Source: a bacterium
GTDB lineage: Bacteria; Patescibacteria; ABY1; JACQRZ01
Direction of reading: 5' to 3'
Assembly (NCBI GenBank): GCA_030688365.1
Contig: JAUYIE010000018.1
Coordinates: forward strand, 1 to 64,000
Length of the DNA stretch: 64,000 bases
The number at the start of each line of letters is the position of its first letter. The stretch's first letter is position 1. The notes under the pieces were generated by a model that did not search any database, was not told where the DNA came from, and worked only from the letters and a program-made list of their open reading frames with translations. This document shows positions 16,806 to 26,273 of the stretch, piece after piece. A program made the position numbers and the translations under genes.

Positions 16806-17780
16806 TCAATGTTTGATCATATGAATAACCGACCCTTTCCCTTTAACAATCAGCTCCACCTCCCCGCCAATCGGAAATGTAATCATGGGCGTGGTATGAC
16901 CAAAATCAACATTAGCAAGGATAGGAATATTGTCTAGCTCTTTCTTTGTTTTAATAATTTTTTTCAACAGCATCTTCGTCATATTGCTGTCACTTTGGAA
17001 TCTGCCAAATATGATTCCGCTCACCTTGTGAAACATTTTTTGATTGATAAGAGACTGAAGATGATTCTCAACTGCACGGATATTCTCTTTTGCATTATCT
17101 TCAAGGAACACTATAGAACCAGAAAGATTCGGCATAAAATCACTCCCTTGCAACAAATTCAAAGTAATCAGATTTCCACCAATAGCCCTCCCTACCGCCC
17201 GACCGTTATGCATTGCCCAAAATCCATCGCTTTTAATCTCTTCTTTATCAAACCGTTTGTTGCAAAAAAAATCAGAGGCGTGCACACCAATGATCTCATC
17301 AGCAAATAGACATTGCTCAAAATAGCTCATCGTATAATCGGTTTGTTTTTCTGCACCAAAGATAGTAAAGCCAGGACCGGAATATGTCACCAGACCGGTT
17401 TTGGTATAAATGGCATTCGCAAGTGCAGTAATATCTGACATTCCACAGAGGATTTTCGGATTATTTTTAATCAAGTCGTAGTCGAGATATTTCAATAGCT
17501 GATTGGAAGTCGCACCACCATGAACCGCTAAAATCAATTGTACCTTTTTATCAGCAAAAGCATCATGCAAATCAACGAGTCGATGTTTGATAGTCGTAGA
17601 CTCAAATTCATCAATCTCATAAACATATTTTCCAAAACTCACCTGCAATCCGAGATCTTCCAGTCTCTGTATCGCCCGCAGTTTCTTTTCTTCAGTAAAA
17701 GTTGGCAAAAAACTCTTTGCAGGTGCGACAACTCTCACATGAACACCTCTCTTTAATTTTGGTGGAAAAATTACTTTCAT
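16806..17780 (-). CDS. S66-family LD-carboxypeptidase (MccF-like)
   Basis: A 324-residue serine peptidase of family S66, which contains muramoyl-tetrapeptide LD-carboxypeptidases and the microcin C self-immunity enzyme MccF. The nucleophile Ser115 lies in CGMSDITAL, the acidic residue in LEDNAKEN (about 227) and the histidine in DFGHT (295) complete the triad. AVHGGATSNQLL is the usual conserved turn. Met 17780 removes overlap with rmuC. The likely job is cytoplasmic trimming of recycled murein peptides, or detoxification of peptide nucleotides. Confidence 0.88.
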   Translation of the reverse strand: MKVIFPPKLKRGVHVRVVAPAKSFLPTFTEEKKLRAIQRLEDLGLQVSFGKYVYEIDEFESTTIKHRLVDLHDAFADKKVQLILAVHGGATSNQLLKYLDYDLIKNNPKILCGMSDITALANAIYTKTGLVTYSGPGFTIFGAEKQTDYTMSYFEQCLFADEIIGVHASDFFCNKRFDKEEIKSDGFWAMHNGRAVGRAIGGNLITLNLLQGSDFMPNLSGSIVFLEDNAKENIRAVENHLQSLINQKMFHKVSGIIFGRFQSDSNMTKMLLKKIIKTKKELDNIPILANVDFGHTTPMITFPIGGEVELIVKGKGSVIHMIKH

Positions 17781-17787
17781 AAAAAAT

Positions 17788-18921
17788 TTACTCAATCAAC
17801 TTCACTTCCGCATTTTCCGGCAAAACATCCTCCCGTTTGATCTGATCCATAATTTTGTTCAGCTTCTTATTGCGAGTACTGGCAACCGCCTCATACTGTT
17901 TTACCGCTGAACCCAGCCGATCTCCCAATACATCCACTGCCTCGCTGAATTTCCCATATTCTACCTCAAAGGTTTGGATAAGTCCAATGACATGATGGAG
18001 GTTTTCTTGATAGCGGAAATTGGTATACGCCTGCTTGACCATGCGCAAGATCGCAGTGAAAGTAAACGGCCCTGCCATGACTACCTTTTTTGACATAGAC
18101 TCTTCCCACAGTTCGTTGCACTGATCATAAATAAAACTAAAAATCATCTCGTTGGGAATAAACATGATGACAAAATCCACCGTCTTATCTTCGGCATTGA
18201 TATAGTCGCGCGTCGTAACTTGTTTGATCTTTGCTTTAACATCTTGCGTAAACTGTTTGAGATGCTGTTGCTTCTCCTGTTCTGTGGTCGCACTGCCCGC
18301 TTTCAATAAAGATGCATAGGGAAACTTCACATCTATATTGATCTTCGTCTTATCAGGCATAAACACCGTGAAATCAGGTCGCGTATCCACTGACTCTAGC
18401 TGTTTATTGACAACATAATCTTGCCCCAATACAAAACCTGCCATTTTCAGGAGATTTTCTGCAATCTGCTCACCAAACTGTCCGCGAAGTTGATTGTTTG
18501 AAAGAATGTTCTTCAAATCATCAGTACTGCCTTTCAGCTCTGATGTCGCTTTTTGCTGTTGTTCCAGTTCTTGTTTCAAAGCAGAAAAAGATGCGACATG
18601 TGCAGTATCAAACTTTGCCAACCGCTCTTGCTGTTGGACGATATCTTTACGTAACTCGTTAATCATTTTCTCAATCCCATCCTTCCGATTATCAAGATCA
18701 GTCCGTGCGGCGGTCTGTGAGGCGTTAAACGTCTCTTTTGCCAATGAAAAAAATTGTTCTTGTGCACCACGAAGCGCTTCTTGCGTCACAGACGTAAGGT
18801 GTGTCCGTAATTCATCTGCATTAGCATTATTATTTACAATGGGACGACGTGTACTGATAACAAAATATACAACAAATGCGCCTACCAATAAACCGATAAT
18901 AACGGCGATAAGTATCTCCAT
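17788..18921 (-). CDS. rmuC: RmuC-family protein
   Basis: A 377-residue protein with one N-terminal membrane helix (about 2-22), a long coiled coil (35-130) and the RmuC nuclease-like domain: GQFGEQIAENLLKMAG, RPDFTVFMPD, INIDVKFPYASL and FIPNEMIFSF. RmuC is linked to limiting DNA rearrangement at inverted repeats; the D...DVK pattern fits a PD-(D/E)XK fold. It is divergent from the P-type ATPase with only 70 nt between starts. Confidence 0.93.
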   Translation of the reverse strand: MEILIAVIIGLLVGAFVVYFVISTRRPIVNNNANADELRTHLTSVTQEALRGAQEQFFSLAKETFNASQTAARTDLDNRKDGIEKMINELRKDIVQQQERLAKFDTAHVASFSALKQELEQQQKATSELKGSTDDLKNILSNNQLRGQFGEQIAENLLKMAGFVLGQDYVVNKQLESVDTRPDFTVFMPDKTKINIDVKFPYASLLKAGSATTEQEKQQHLKQFTQDVKAKIKQVTTRDYINAEDKTVDFVIMFIPNEMIFSFIYDQCNELWEESMSKKVVMAGPFTFTAILRMVKQAYTNFRYQENLHHVIGLIQTFEVEYGKFSEAVDVLGDRLGSAVKQYEAVASTRNKKLNKIMDQIKREDVLPENAEVKLIE

Positions 18922-18991
18922 ACATTGAGTAAAATACTAAACATTGATAGACTTACCCTATCACACACTGAAGAAAAATCAACGCAACCCC

Positions 18992-21691
18992 ATGCTCTCT
19001 CGTCCTTGGCACACTCTTTCAACGCGAACCTGCGCACAGGAGTTACAAACTCATCCCAAAAAGGGTCTTTCTGAAAAAGAAATAGAAGCACGCGTCCGTG
19101 CCTATGGAATCAACGAACTTCCCGCACCAAAGAAAGATACTCTTATTACCATTATACTGCGACAATTTCGCAGTCCTTTAGTATTTCTACTTTTAACTGC
19201 CGGTGCGATTGCATATGGTACAGGACACACGATTGACGCGATCTTTATTACAGTAGTATTATTTTTAAATTCCATTATTGGCAGTATTCAAGAAGGCCGA
19301 GCAAATAATGCATTAGATGCACTTACTCGTTTTGTCAAAACGCAAGCGACAGTCCTTCGCGACGAGAAGGAAATTATCATACCCGATACACAACTGGTAC
19401 CTGGTGATATTATTTTACTAAAAGAAGGAGAGAAGATAGGTGCGGATGTGCGAATTATCTCTACACAAGGATTACATGTAGATCAATCATCGTTGACGGG
19501 TGAATCTATACCCGTTACAAAAACGGCGCATACCTTGCGAGGAAAAAAGATGCCATACCCCGATCAGACAAACATGGCGTTTAAAGGTACATTAATCGTT
19601 GCCGGGTCTGCATTGGGTATTGTGGTAGAAACTGGCGTCCATACCGCCATCGGACACATAGGAAAATCGCTTGAACATATTTCGCAAGAAATTCCACTTC
19701 AAAAAAATCTGCGACGCCTTTCCTTTTTCATTTTACTCACCACCATTGGCATAGGGATCGTAGTGTTGGGAATAGGTCTATTGCGAGGCATCGCTATCGC
19801 TGACATGTTATTGATATCTATTTCTCTGGCAGTGTCAGTCATCCCCGAAGGATTGCCAGTTGTACTGACGATTGTGTTGGCAAGTGGTGTATGGCGGATG
19901 GCGCGACGCAACGCCTTGGTCAAACGGCTCCAAGCTGTGGAAGCACTGGGGCAGGCAGATGTCATTGCAGTAGATAAAACGGGTACTATCACAAAAAACC
20001 AACTAGTAGTACGTAGTATTTTTGCCGGTGGTGCATTATTTCGTGTAACTGGTAATGGATATGATACGCAAGGTGAGGTCATTCCCGTCAACCATAGCGC
20101 GCCGTATGATGCACTAGATCGAACCCTGATGTTAGCCGCGCTATCAGCAAATGCAAGTGTGGCATGGGATGAAGATACGAGTCAATGGAAAATCAGTGGT
20201 GACCCGACCGAAGCAGCGATGCTTGTCGCATTTCACAAACGGAAACTTTCTCTAGTAGATTATAAAAAGATGTTCCCCCGTATTTCTGATTTGCCCTTTG
20301 ATTATCGCACACGGATACGAGCCACCCTACATGAAGATAAAACACATGTACGTGCTATCATCTCGGGCGCACCTGAAAGTATACTTGATAGAGTAACAAA
20401 CATACGTACAAAAGAAGGAACCATCACATTAACAAAAGAAGGACGCATCACCCTTGAACAGCGGATACACATGTCCATATCAAAAGGACTACGCGTGATC
20501 GCTTTAGCAACTTCACAATATAATAAACGGTCAGCATTACCGACGTCACATGACTCATTAACAGGTCTCACGCTTGAAGGTCTTTTCGCTATGGAAGATA
20601 CATTACGGGAAGGAGTCAAAGATGCGGTTGCACAGGCATTACGCGCAGGTATACGTGTGGTCATGCTTACTGGTGATCACGCATTGACAGCCAAAGCAAT
20701 AGCACGCGAGGCAGGCATCTACGCGTCTCATCATACAATACTGACAGGTGAAGAAATTGAGCATTTTTCATCTGGCGAACTTGCACGACACCTTGCGACG
20801 ACAACCGTCATAGCTCGCGTACTTCCTGAACAAAAATTACGTATCATACAGAGTTATCACACAAATAACGAAATCGTTGCTATGACAGGTGATGGTGTGA
20901 ATGACGCACCGGCATTGGTCGCTGCTGATTTGGGAATAGCTATGGGAACGATCGGCAGTGATGTTGCCAAAGAAGCGGCGGATATTGTGTTAGTGGATGA
21001 CAACTTTCGCAGTATTGTCTCTGCAGTACGCGAAGGACGACTCATGTATCGCACACTTCAACGCGTCCTGTTATATCTCTTCTCAACCAACGCGGGAGAA
21101 GTCCTTACCTTGCTTGGTGCATTGATCTTGGGTCTTCCCGTGCCTCTGTTTGCTACGCAAATCTTATGGCTCAATTTGGTCACTGACGGCTTTCTTGATG
21201 TCACGCTTGCACGTGAACCAGCACATACCCAAGAAGTACCAAAAAAACGATCCAATCACGGCTTCTTACTGATCGGTAAAGCATCTATTTTTCGCTTAAT
21301 CCTTATGGCAAGCGTCATGGCAATTGGCACCCTCATTCTCTATCATCAACACCTTACGGATGATTTTACAAAAGCATCTACCCTTGTACTGACCACATTG
21401 GCAATATTTCAGTGGATCAATGTATGGAATTGTCGATCACATACCAGGTCAGTCTTTTTACTCAATCCCTTTAAAAATCCATGGCTGATTTTGGCTACCA
21501 TCATCGTATTTGCACTTCATCTATTTGCGATATACAATCCTTTGATGAATCGCATATTACACACCACTCCACTTTCATTATCTGATTGGTGTGTGGCGGG
21601 AAGTGTTGCTCTCTCTATACTCGTTGTAGAAGAACTACGAAAACTTATTACAAACATTATGAAAAAAAATAACAAATCTTCTTATGTTTGA
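18992..21691 (+). CDS. P-type Ca2+-transporting ATPase (SERCA/PMR1-like)
   Basis: An 899-residue P2-type ATPase. In order: N-terminal cation ATPase domain, actuator with SLTGES, M4 motif PEGLP, phosphorylation site DKTGT, nucleotide-binding domain, hinge MTGDGVNDAPAL, and C-terminal membrane helices with NAGEV (M5) and NLVTDG (M6). The Glu in PEGLP, Asn/Glu in NAGEV and Asn/Thr/Asp in NLVTDG match the Ca2+ ligands of SERCA. The ORF is open from 18944 but ATG 18992 gives the family start. It overlaps the DedA gene by 8 nt. The ion is inferred from ligands. Confidence 0.92.
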   Translation: MLSRPWHTLSTRTCAQELQTHPKKGLSEKEIEARVRAYGINELPAPKKDTLITIILRQFRSPLVFLLLTAGAIAYGTGHTIDAIFITVVLFLNSIIGSIQEGRANNALDALTRFVKTQATVLRDEKEIIIPDTQLVPGDIILLKEGEKIGADVRIISTQGLHVDQSSLTGESIPVTKTAHTLRGKKMPYPDQTNMAFKGTLIVAGSALGIVVETGVHTAIGHIGKSLEHISQEIPLQKNLRRLSFFILLTTIGIGIVVLGIGLLRGIAIADMLLISISLAVSVIPEGLPVVLTIVLASGVWRMARRNALVKRLQAVEALGQADVIAVDKTGTITKNQLVVRSIFAGGALFRVTGNGYDTQGEVIPVNHSAPYDALDRTLMLAALSANASVAWDEDTSQWKISGDPTEAAMLVAFHKRKLSLVDYKKMFPRISDLPFDYRTRIRATLHEDKTHVRAIISGAPESILDRVTNIRTKEGTITLTKEGRITLEQRIHMSISKGLRVIALATSQYNKRSALPTSHDSLTGLTLEGLFAMEDTLREGVKDAVAQALRAGIRVVMLTGDHALTAKAIAREAGIYASHHTILTGEEIEHFSSGELARHLATTTVIARVLPEQKLRIIQSYHTNNEIVAMTGDGVNDAPALVAADLGIAMGTIGSDVAKEAADIVLVDDNFRSIVSAVREGRLMYRTLQRVLLYLFSTNAGEVLTLLGALILGLPVPLFATQILWLNLVTDGFLDVTLAREPAHTQEVPKKRSNHGFLLIGKASIFRLILMASVMAIGTLILYHQHLTDDFTKASTLVLTTLAIFQWINVWNCRSHTRSVFLLNPFKNPWLILATIIVFALHLFAIYNPLMNRILHTTPLSLSDWCVAGSVALSILVVEELRKLITNIMKKNNKSSYV

Positions 21692-22331
21692 TCTCCCTAC
21701 GTTCCTCACACATGCAGGGTATGTGGGGCTCTTCCTTATTGTGTTTAGCGAATCAGGATTGTTTATCGGTTTTTTATTTCCTGGTGATAGTCTTCTCTTT
21801 ACTGCGGGGTTCCTAGCATCACAAGGTCATCTCAATATCGCTATTGTTGTATTTTTGACAATGATCGGTGCGATTGCCGGTGATACAGTTGGCTATGCAT
21901 TTGGTCATCATGTAGGACGCAAACTATTCAAAAGAAAAAACTCAATTTTTTTTCACCAAGACCATCTCAAAAAAGCACAACGATTTTATGAACGACATGG
22001 TGGCAAAACAATTATCCTTGCGCGCTTCATCCCTGTCATACGTACATTTGCGCCGATAGTGGCGGGTATGGGTTCAATGAAATATTCCCGCTTTCTTACA
22101 TACAATATCATAGGTGGCACCTTGTGGGCGGCAGGGCTATCGTTACTTGGATATTTTCTTGGTAGTCTCATTCCCAATGTTGATAGGTATCTCTTACCCA
22201 TCATCTTTTTCATTATTGTCATTTCAATCCTACCTGGCATCATTCATCTTTTTCGCGATCCGGCCTCTCGTTCGCTTATATTTGAACTGTCACGCCGTGA
22301 TATAAGAAATCTATTTAAACAAAATAAATAA
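21684..22331 (+). CDS. DedA-family membrane protein (VTT domain)
   Basis: A 215-residue polytopic membrane protein. Signature stretches are FIGFLFPGDSLLFTAGFLAS, GAIAGDTVGYAFGHHVG, and RFYERHGGKTIILARFIPVIRTFAPIVAG, including the paired arginines of DedA proteins. Relatives help flip or recycle lipid carriers such as undecaprenyl phosphate. It overlaps the P-type ATPase by 8 nt, so the two are translationally coupled. Confidence 0.92.
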   Translation: MFDLPTFLTHAGYVGLFLIVFSESGLFIGFLFPGDSLLFTAGFLASQGHLNIAIVVFLTMIGAIAGDTVGYAFGHHVGRKLFKRKNSIFFHQDHLKKAQRFYERHGGKTIILARFIPVIRTFAPIVAGMGSMKYSRFLTYNIIGGTLWAAGLSLLGYFLGSLIPNVDRYLLPIIFFIIVISILPGIIHLFRDPASRSLIFELSRRDIRNLFKQNK

Positions 22332-22365
22332 GACTGCCAAGACGGTGCGTGGCAATCTTATTTAT
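22324..22365. terminator. Bidirectional terminator between DedA and trxB
   Basis: Arms ATAAATAAGA and TCTTATTTAT, with an inner TGCCA/TGGCA pair, form a hairpin over the DedA stop codon. Its AT-rich ends can serve as U-tracts on both strands, fitting its place between converging genes. Confidence 0.6.
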
Positions 22366-22373
22366 CCAAGAAA

Positions 22374-23321
22374 CTACTCCTCATGCCCCTTACATCCGTC
22401 ACTGTGACGCTTGAAATATTCATACGCACCGGTAGTGGCAACAGAACCGGTAGCGGCGGCTGTGATTGATTGTTTAAAATGTCCAAACATATCAGCAATG
22501 TCTCCCGCTGCATAGACTCCTGATACGCTTGTTTCCATCATTTCTGCCACTGTAACATATCCAAATTGGTTCAACGTGCACCCCAACTGTGTTGCTAACG
22601 CGTTATTGGGATCCGCACCTACTTCAATAAACAATCCTTGCGCTTGAATCTCATCCGATCCATTGTATGGCTTTGATATTTTTATTTTTTCCAAACGATC
22701 ACTCCCAATGATCTCCGTCACCGTCGTACCAAACAGAACTTCCACCTTATCACCCAACTTTTTTAAATGTTCCTGATTGATCGGTTCTGCCTTAATGCGA
22801 TCTCCGCGAATGATAAAATATATTTTACTTGCATATTGTGCGGCCAAGTTGATACCTTTTACCGATGCGTCGCCCCCTCCCACAACAGCAATCACCTTAT
22901 CGCGATACAGTGGCCCGTCGCAGGTAATACAATAATGCACCCCTTTTTGAGACAATGCATCTTCATTTGGCAATCCAAGTGTGCGCCGTTTGGTTCCCTG
23001 CCCCAAAAGTAAGGTATGTCCGTGGAATGTCTTTCCTTTTTGTGTAGTTACCTCAATACATCCATCATCTAGTTTTTTAGCTGACACCACACTATCATCC
23101 ATAAAATGCACGCCGACTTTCTCTGCCTGACCTTTCATCTTCATCATAAGCTCAAAACCATCAATTTCCGGCGCGCCGGGATAATTTTCAATAATACCGG
23201 CAATTGAGTTGTATCCACCAAATTCTGCACCAACCACCAACACATTCATGCGGTATCGTCCTGCATAAATGGCACCAGCGAGACCGGCTGCGCCGTTTCC
23301 CACGATTATCAAATCGTACAT
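22374..23321 (-). CDS. trxB: Thioredoxin reductase-like flavoprotein
   Basis: A 315-residue FAD/NAD(P)H disulfide reductase. FAD site GNGAAGLAGA (8-17), redox-active C131-I-T-C134 (typical TrxB has CATC), nucleotide site VGGGDASVKG, and the C-terminal FAD motif YAAGDIAD. It is 5 nt after a glutaredoxin-like gene, so the pair probably works together in thiol reduction, with the glutaredoxin-like protein in place of a classical thioredoxin. Electron donor preference cannot be read. Confidence 0.92.
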   Translation of the reverse strand: MYDLIIVGNGAAGLAGAIYAGRYRMNVLVVGAEFGGYNSIAGIIENYPGAPEIDGFELMMKMKGQAEKVGVHFMDDSVVSAKKLDDGCIEVTTQKGKTFHGHTLLLGQGTKRRTLGLPNEDALSQKGVHYCITCDGPLYRDKVIAVVGGGDASVKGINLAAQYASKIYFIIRGDRIKAEPINQEHLKKLGDKVEVLFGTTVTEIIGSDRLEKIKISKPYNGSDEIQAQGLFIEVGADPNNALATQLGCTLNQFGYVTVAEMMETSVSGVYAAGDIADMFGHFKQSITAAATGSVATTGAYEYFKRHSDGCKGHEE

Positions 23322-23326
23322 AGTTA

Positions 23327-23584
23327 TTATTTTCTAATGTCTAGCAGTGTTGCCAAACGGTCTTGATCAAAACCCACAACGATTTCACCGTTTACATCAA
23401 TCACCGGCACCCCCATTTGATTGGATTTTGCGATCATCTCCTCTTGCGCTTTGATGTCTTGGCTCACATCTTTTTCAGTATATGCGACCTTGTACTCATT
23501 GAAAAAAGACTTGGCGAGTTTGCAGTACCCGCAGGTTGGCGTGGAATAAATAGTCACTGTTGGACGTGTGGTCTCCTGGTCCAT
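23327..23584 (-). CDS. Glutaredoxin/NrdH-like protein
   Basis: An 85-residue thioredoxin-fold protein with the redox motif C18-G-Y-C21 and the cis-proline loop MGVPVI, followed by VNGEIVVGFD. It precedes trxB by 5 nt. CGYC with GVPV resembles NrdH-redoxins and UXX-type glutaredoxins, which are reduced directly by thioredoxin reductase; this fits its neighbour. Confidence 0.9.
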   Translation of the reverse strand: MDQETTRPTVTIYSTPTCGYCKLAKSFFNEYKVAYTEKDVSQDIKAQEEMIAKSNQMGVPVIDVNGEIVVGFDQDRLATLLDIRK

Positions 23585-23622
23585 AAAGATTGAGATTATG
23601 AATAGATATCAAATGTATCCAC

Positions 23623-23652
23623 AGTATAGCGAGCTATGGAAAGAAGAGCAAA
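23623..23652 (-). promoter_or_regulatory. Promoter of the glutaredoxin-trxB pair
   Basis: TATACT (23628-23623) with a weaker TTGCTC 18 nt upstream, 39 nt before the start codon. The -10 is strong and the -35 partial. Confidence 0.5.
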
Positions 23653-23682
23653 CGTTTGACCAAAAAATCTTCACAAAGTTGT

Positions 23683-23710
23683 TGAATTTTCTTTTGTTTT
23701 CATGTAAAAT
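23683..23710 (+). promoter_or_regulatory. Promoter of the VanW gene
   Basis: TTGAAT (23683-23688), a 16-nt spacer and TAAAAT (23705-23710), giving a start near 23717 and a leader of about 80 nt before ATG 23797. Confidence 0.55.
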
Positions 23711-23796
23711 CCAGTACAATACTACAGTATATTATCCGCAACACTATAAAACAACTATTTCAAAAAATCTTTCATCGTCCTTCCCCCCGCGTCCTG

Positions 23797-25665
23797 ATGA
23801 TCGGTATCGCATCAGTAGTGGGTGTATTCTTGTTAGCCGGTGCAAGCTATGCTGCCTTTTTTATGCCCACTATGCGACTCAATGTGCTTATAGACGGCAT
23901 TGAAGTAGGTAACCTATCACGCGAGGAAGCGCTCGTACGTGTCCAAGAAGAAATACACCCCCTGTTATCAAAAGGGTTCACAGTGGTGATTGACGGTCGT
24001 CAATATCTCATCACTGCTCAAGCAATCAATCTTTCCTATGATGTACCCAGCGCTATCAACACTGCCTGGGGTATTGGACGTAGTGGTGATGTATGGATGC
24101 AAGCACAACAACGTGTTACGACTTTGGTGCAGGACTCTTCTATCACCATACCCGTATATTATGATGAGAACGCTCTTCAGAGCGAAATAGAGCGTATTGC
24201 CAGTATGACAGAAATTGTCCCCAAGGATGTACGCCTTGTGTTTGAGGGCACCACGGTCAGCGTCGCTGATGATATCGCTTCAGGCAGAACATTTGACCAT
24301 ATTGCACTACATGACACGCTAGTGCTTGCATTTTCTACGCGTAATCCCGGCCCTTTTTCTGTAACACTCGCAGAACAAACCCCTAGCGGAACAGTAGAAA
24401 GTGCACAAGAAGCGCAAGCGCAAGCAAAAAATGTCCTCAAATCTCCTTTGGTGTTGGCTCATGATAAAGATAATTTTCTTGTGAGTACCACTACACTGGC
24501 TTCATGGTTGGAAAGTACGACATACCAGGATCAGGTAGACCTTACATTCAAAACTGACCTGATCAAGCAATATATTGCCGAACTTGACGCAAAACTCAAC
24601 ATTGCACCCCGCGAGCCAGTGCTCACTGTAGAAAATGGTCATGTTGTTTCCTTTACTCCTCCCCGCAACGGGAAAGCGCTAAATCAGACAGATGCGCTTG
24701 ATGCAATCATTACCGAGCTCACTAACCGATTTGAAAAGGGTGCAAAAATTCACGATATCACTCTACAAGCGACTGTCACTAAACCTGTCATGACGGATCC
24801 GGTAGCAAAAGAATACGGCATACAAGAGCTTATCGGCACTGGTACGACAACATTTAACGGTAGTCCGTCTAATCGCATTTGGAATATAAAAACAGGAGCC
24901 GGGTACCTCAATAATCACTTACTCGCACCTGGGCAAGAATTTTCAACTACGAGCACATTGGGCGATATTGATGCAAGTACCGGATACAAACAAGAACTGG
25001 TGATTAAAGATAATCGGACCATTCCTGAATATGGTGGCGGACTATGCCAAGTATCTACGACATTATTTCGTGCAATCTTGGATACCGGACTTCCTGTCAC
25101 AGCGCGCACTGCACATGCCTACCGTGTGTCATATTATGAAAAAGACGGTAATGGTCTGTATATCGGTCCTGGTCTGGATGCAACGATTTATTCTCCAAAC
25201 CCGGATTTTCGCTTCAAAAACGATACACCCGGATACATCTTGATCACCAGCAACGTAGTTGGATCAAAAATAACGTTTTCCTTGTATGGCACTGATGACG
25301 GACGCACAGCTAATGTTGATGGACCATACATACTTTCCACCACTCCGGCGGGAAAACCTGTGTATATTGAAACCGACACTCTCAAACCCGGTGAAGAAAA
25401 ACAAGTGGAGTATCCTCATGGAGGTGGTACAGCAACCGCTACATATACAGTGAGATATGCTGATGGGACCGTGCAAAAAAAAGTATTTAACAGCAAGTAT
25501 AAAAACTGGCCCGCGACATTTTTAGTCGGAAAAGAACCTGACACAACAACAGATACTACGACACCCACACCCGATAGCACAACTCCTGCAAATGAAAACG
25601 TACTATCACAAGACGATACGATCATAGACCCAAACTCTATATTGTTTAGCGCTCCGATTGACTAA
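23797..25665 (+). CDS. VanW-family exported cell-wall protein
   Basis: A 622-residue exported or anchored protein. A hydrophobic helix (3-22) is followed by two peptidoglycan-binding-4-like repeats, a VanW domain (about 345-480: NRIWNIKTGAG, LAPGQEFS, GGGLCQVSTTLFRA, DATIYSPNPDFRFKN) and a Thr/Pro/Asp-rich tail. VanW proteins occur in cell-envelope contexts; the role is uncertain. The frame continues upstream of ATG 23797 with basic residues (QLFQKIFHRPSPRVL) that would suit the N-region of a signal peptide, but no ATG/GTG/TTG is seen there, so a rare start codon is possible. Its end overlaps the convergent gene by 20 nt. Confidence 0.88.
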   Translation: MIGIASVVGVFLLAGASYAAFFMPTMRLNVLIDGIEVGNLSREEALVRVQEEIHPLLSKGFTVVIDGRQYLITAQAINLSYDVPSAINTAWGIGRSGDVWMQAQQRVTTLVQDSSITIPVYYDENALQSEIERIASMTEIVPKDVRLVFEGTTVSVADDIASGRTFDHIALHDTLVLAFSTRNPGPFSVTLAEQTPSGTVESAQEAQAQAKNVLKSPLVLAHDKDNFLVSTTTLASWLESTTYQDQVDLTFKTDLIKQYIAELDAKLNIAPREPVLTVENGHVVSFTPPRNGKALNQTDALDAIITELTNRFEKGAKIHDITLQATVTKPVMTDPVAKEYGIQELIGTGTTTFNGSPSNRIWNIKTGAGYLNNHLLAPGQEFSTTSTLGDIDASTGYKQELVIKDNRTIPEYGGGLCQVSTTLFRAILDTGLPVTARTAHAYRVSYYEKDGNGLYIGPGLDATIYSPNPDFRFKNDTPGYILITSNVVGSKITFSLYGTDDGRTANVDGPYILSTTPAGKPVYIETDTLKPGEEKQVEYPHGGGTATATYTVRYADGTVQKKVFNSKYKNWPATFLVGKEPDTTTDTTTPTPDSTTPANENVLSQDDTIIDPNSILFSAPID

Positions 25666-26020
25666 GTGAATCTTGACGAAGCAAGCTTGTATCAAACCAC
25701 ACTTCGTCTTTTTTTGGTGTCCATAGAAAACGCCAACCTGGCGCAAGTCCGAGATATTTCACCAGTGCAGGCGCTGTTTCGTGAAGATGGCGTACATGCA
25801 GTGGCTGAAAAAAATTGACATCGTCTTTCCATTCACCAGTCCACAAAAACCATCCTGCCATACTATCTTTGTACATGTACCGCAATCCATGAATAGGTAA
25901 AATACCTTTCCTCACACCTTCTGACACACCAACAATCAAATCATCAGACACTTCAAGGCACTGCGCGCCGTAGAGGAGGCATACTTGATGCTGTTCATAG
26001 TATATATCGTTTATTTTCAT
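25646..26020 (-). CDS. Imm33/DUF2185-like small protein
   Basis: A 124-residue soluble protein. The central stretch RYMYKDSMAGWFLWTGEW followed by APALVKYLGLAPGWRFLW resembles the Imm33 (DUF2185) domain found in immunity proteins of polymorphic toxin systems. No toxin gene is adjacent. The predicted promoter places the transcript start at the ATG, so the message may be leaderless. The final codons overlap the VanW gene on the other strand. Family assignment is tentative. Confidence 0.5.
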   Translation of the reverse strand: MKINDIYYEQHQVCLLYGAQCLEVSDDLIVGVSEGVRKGILPIHGLRYMYKDSMAGWFLWTGEWKDDVNFFQPLHVRHLHETAPALVKYLGLAPGWRFLWTPKKDEVWFDTSLLRQDSLSQSER

Positions 26021-26026
26021 AGTTTT

Positions 26027-26054
26027 AGCGTAGCAAAGACGCTGAAAAATTCAA
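26027..26054 (-). promoter_or_regulatory. Promoter of the Imm33-like gene, probably leaderless
   Basis: TTGAAT (26054-26049), a 16-nt spacer and TACGCT (26032-26027). The -10 box ends 6 nt before the ATG, so the transcript should start at or within the start codon. Confidence 0.5.
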
Positions 26055-26062
26055 CCTGTGGG

Positions 26063-26089
26063 TAAAAAAAAGCAGTTACAAGTAACTGC
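26063..26089 (-). terminator. Strong intrinsic terminator
   Basis: On the minus strand GCAGTTAC-TT-GTAACTGC forms an 8-bp stem with a minimal loop (26089-26072), followed by eight T (26071-26064). No protein gene ends near it; it closes the candidate RNA described next. Confidence 0.85.
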
Positions 26090-26204
26090 CGTTTATAAAA
26101 TTATATCCACTCCTTTAAGGGGGATATATTGAGATGAAAAAACTTTAATGCCCCACGCTTGGCGCGGGGATAAACAAGAAAGGTATTATCCGATAAAAAT
26201 CGGA

Positions 26205-26273
26205 TTAGATATTTATGATCACCTTACCTTTCATGAAAAAATATTTTTGATCAAAAAATTTTTTATTGATCAT
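26205..26273 (-). CDS. Possible 22-residue small ORF in the candidate RNA
   Basis: ATG 26273 is preceded by AGAGAGG with 7-nt spacing, a better Shine-Dalgarno than most genes here. The encoded peptide (MINKKFFDQK, then YFFMKGKVIINI) is basic and aromatic with no known match. Its stop overlaps the 26188-26205 hairpin. It could be a leader peptide, a short toxin-like peptide, or chance. Confidence 0.3.
   Translation of the reverse strand: MINKKFFDQKYFFMKGKVIINI

Noticed and set aside
23568..23903. Plus-strand 111-codon open frame before vanW
   Set aside because: It overlaps the glutaredoxin start region and vanW, has no family match, and covers promoters of both flanking genes.
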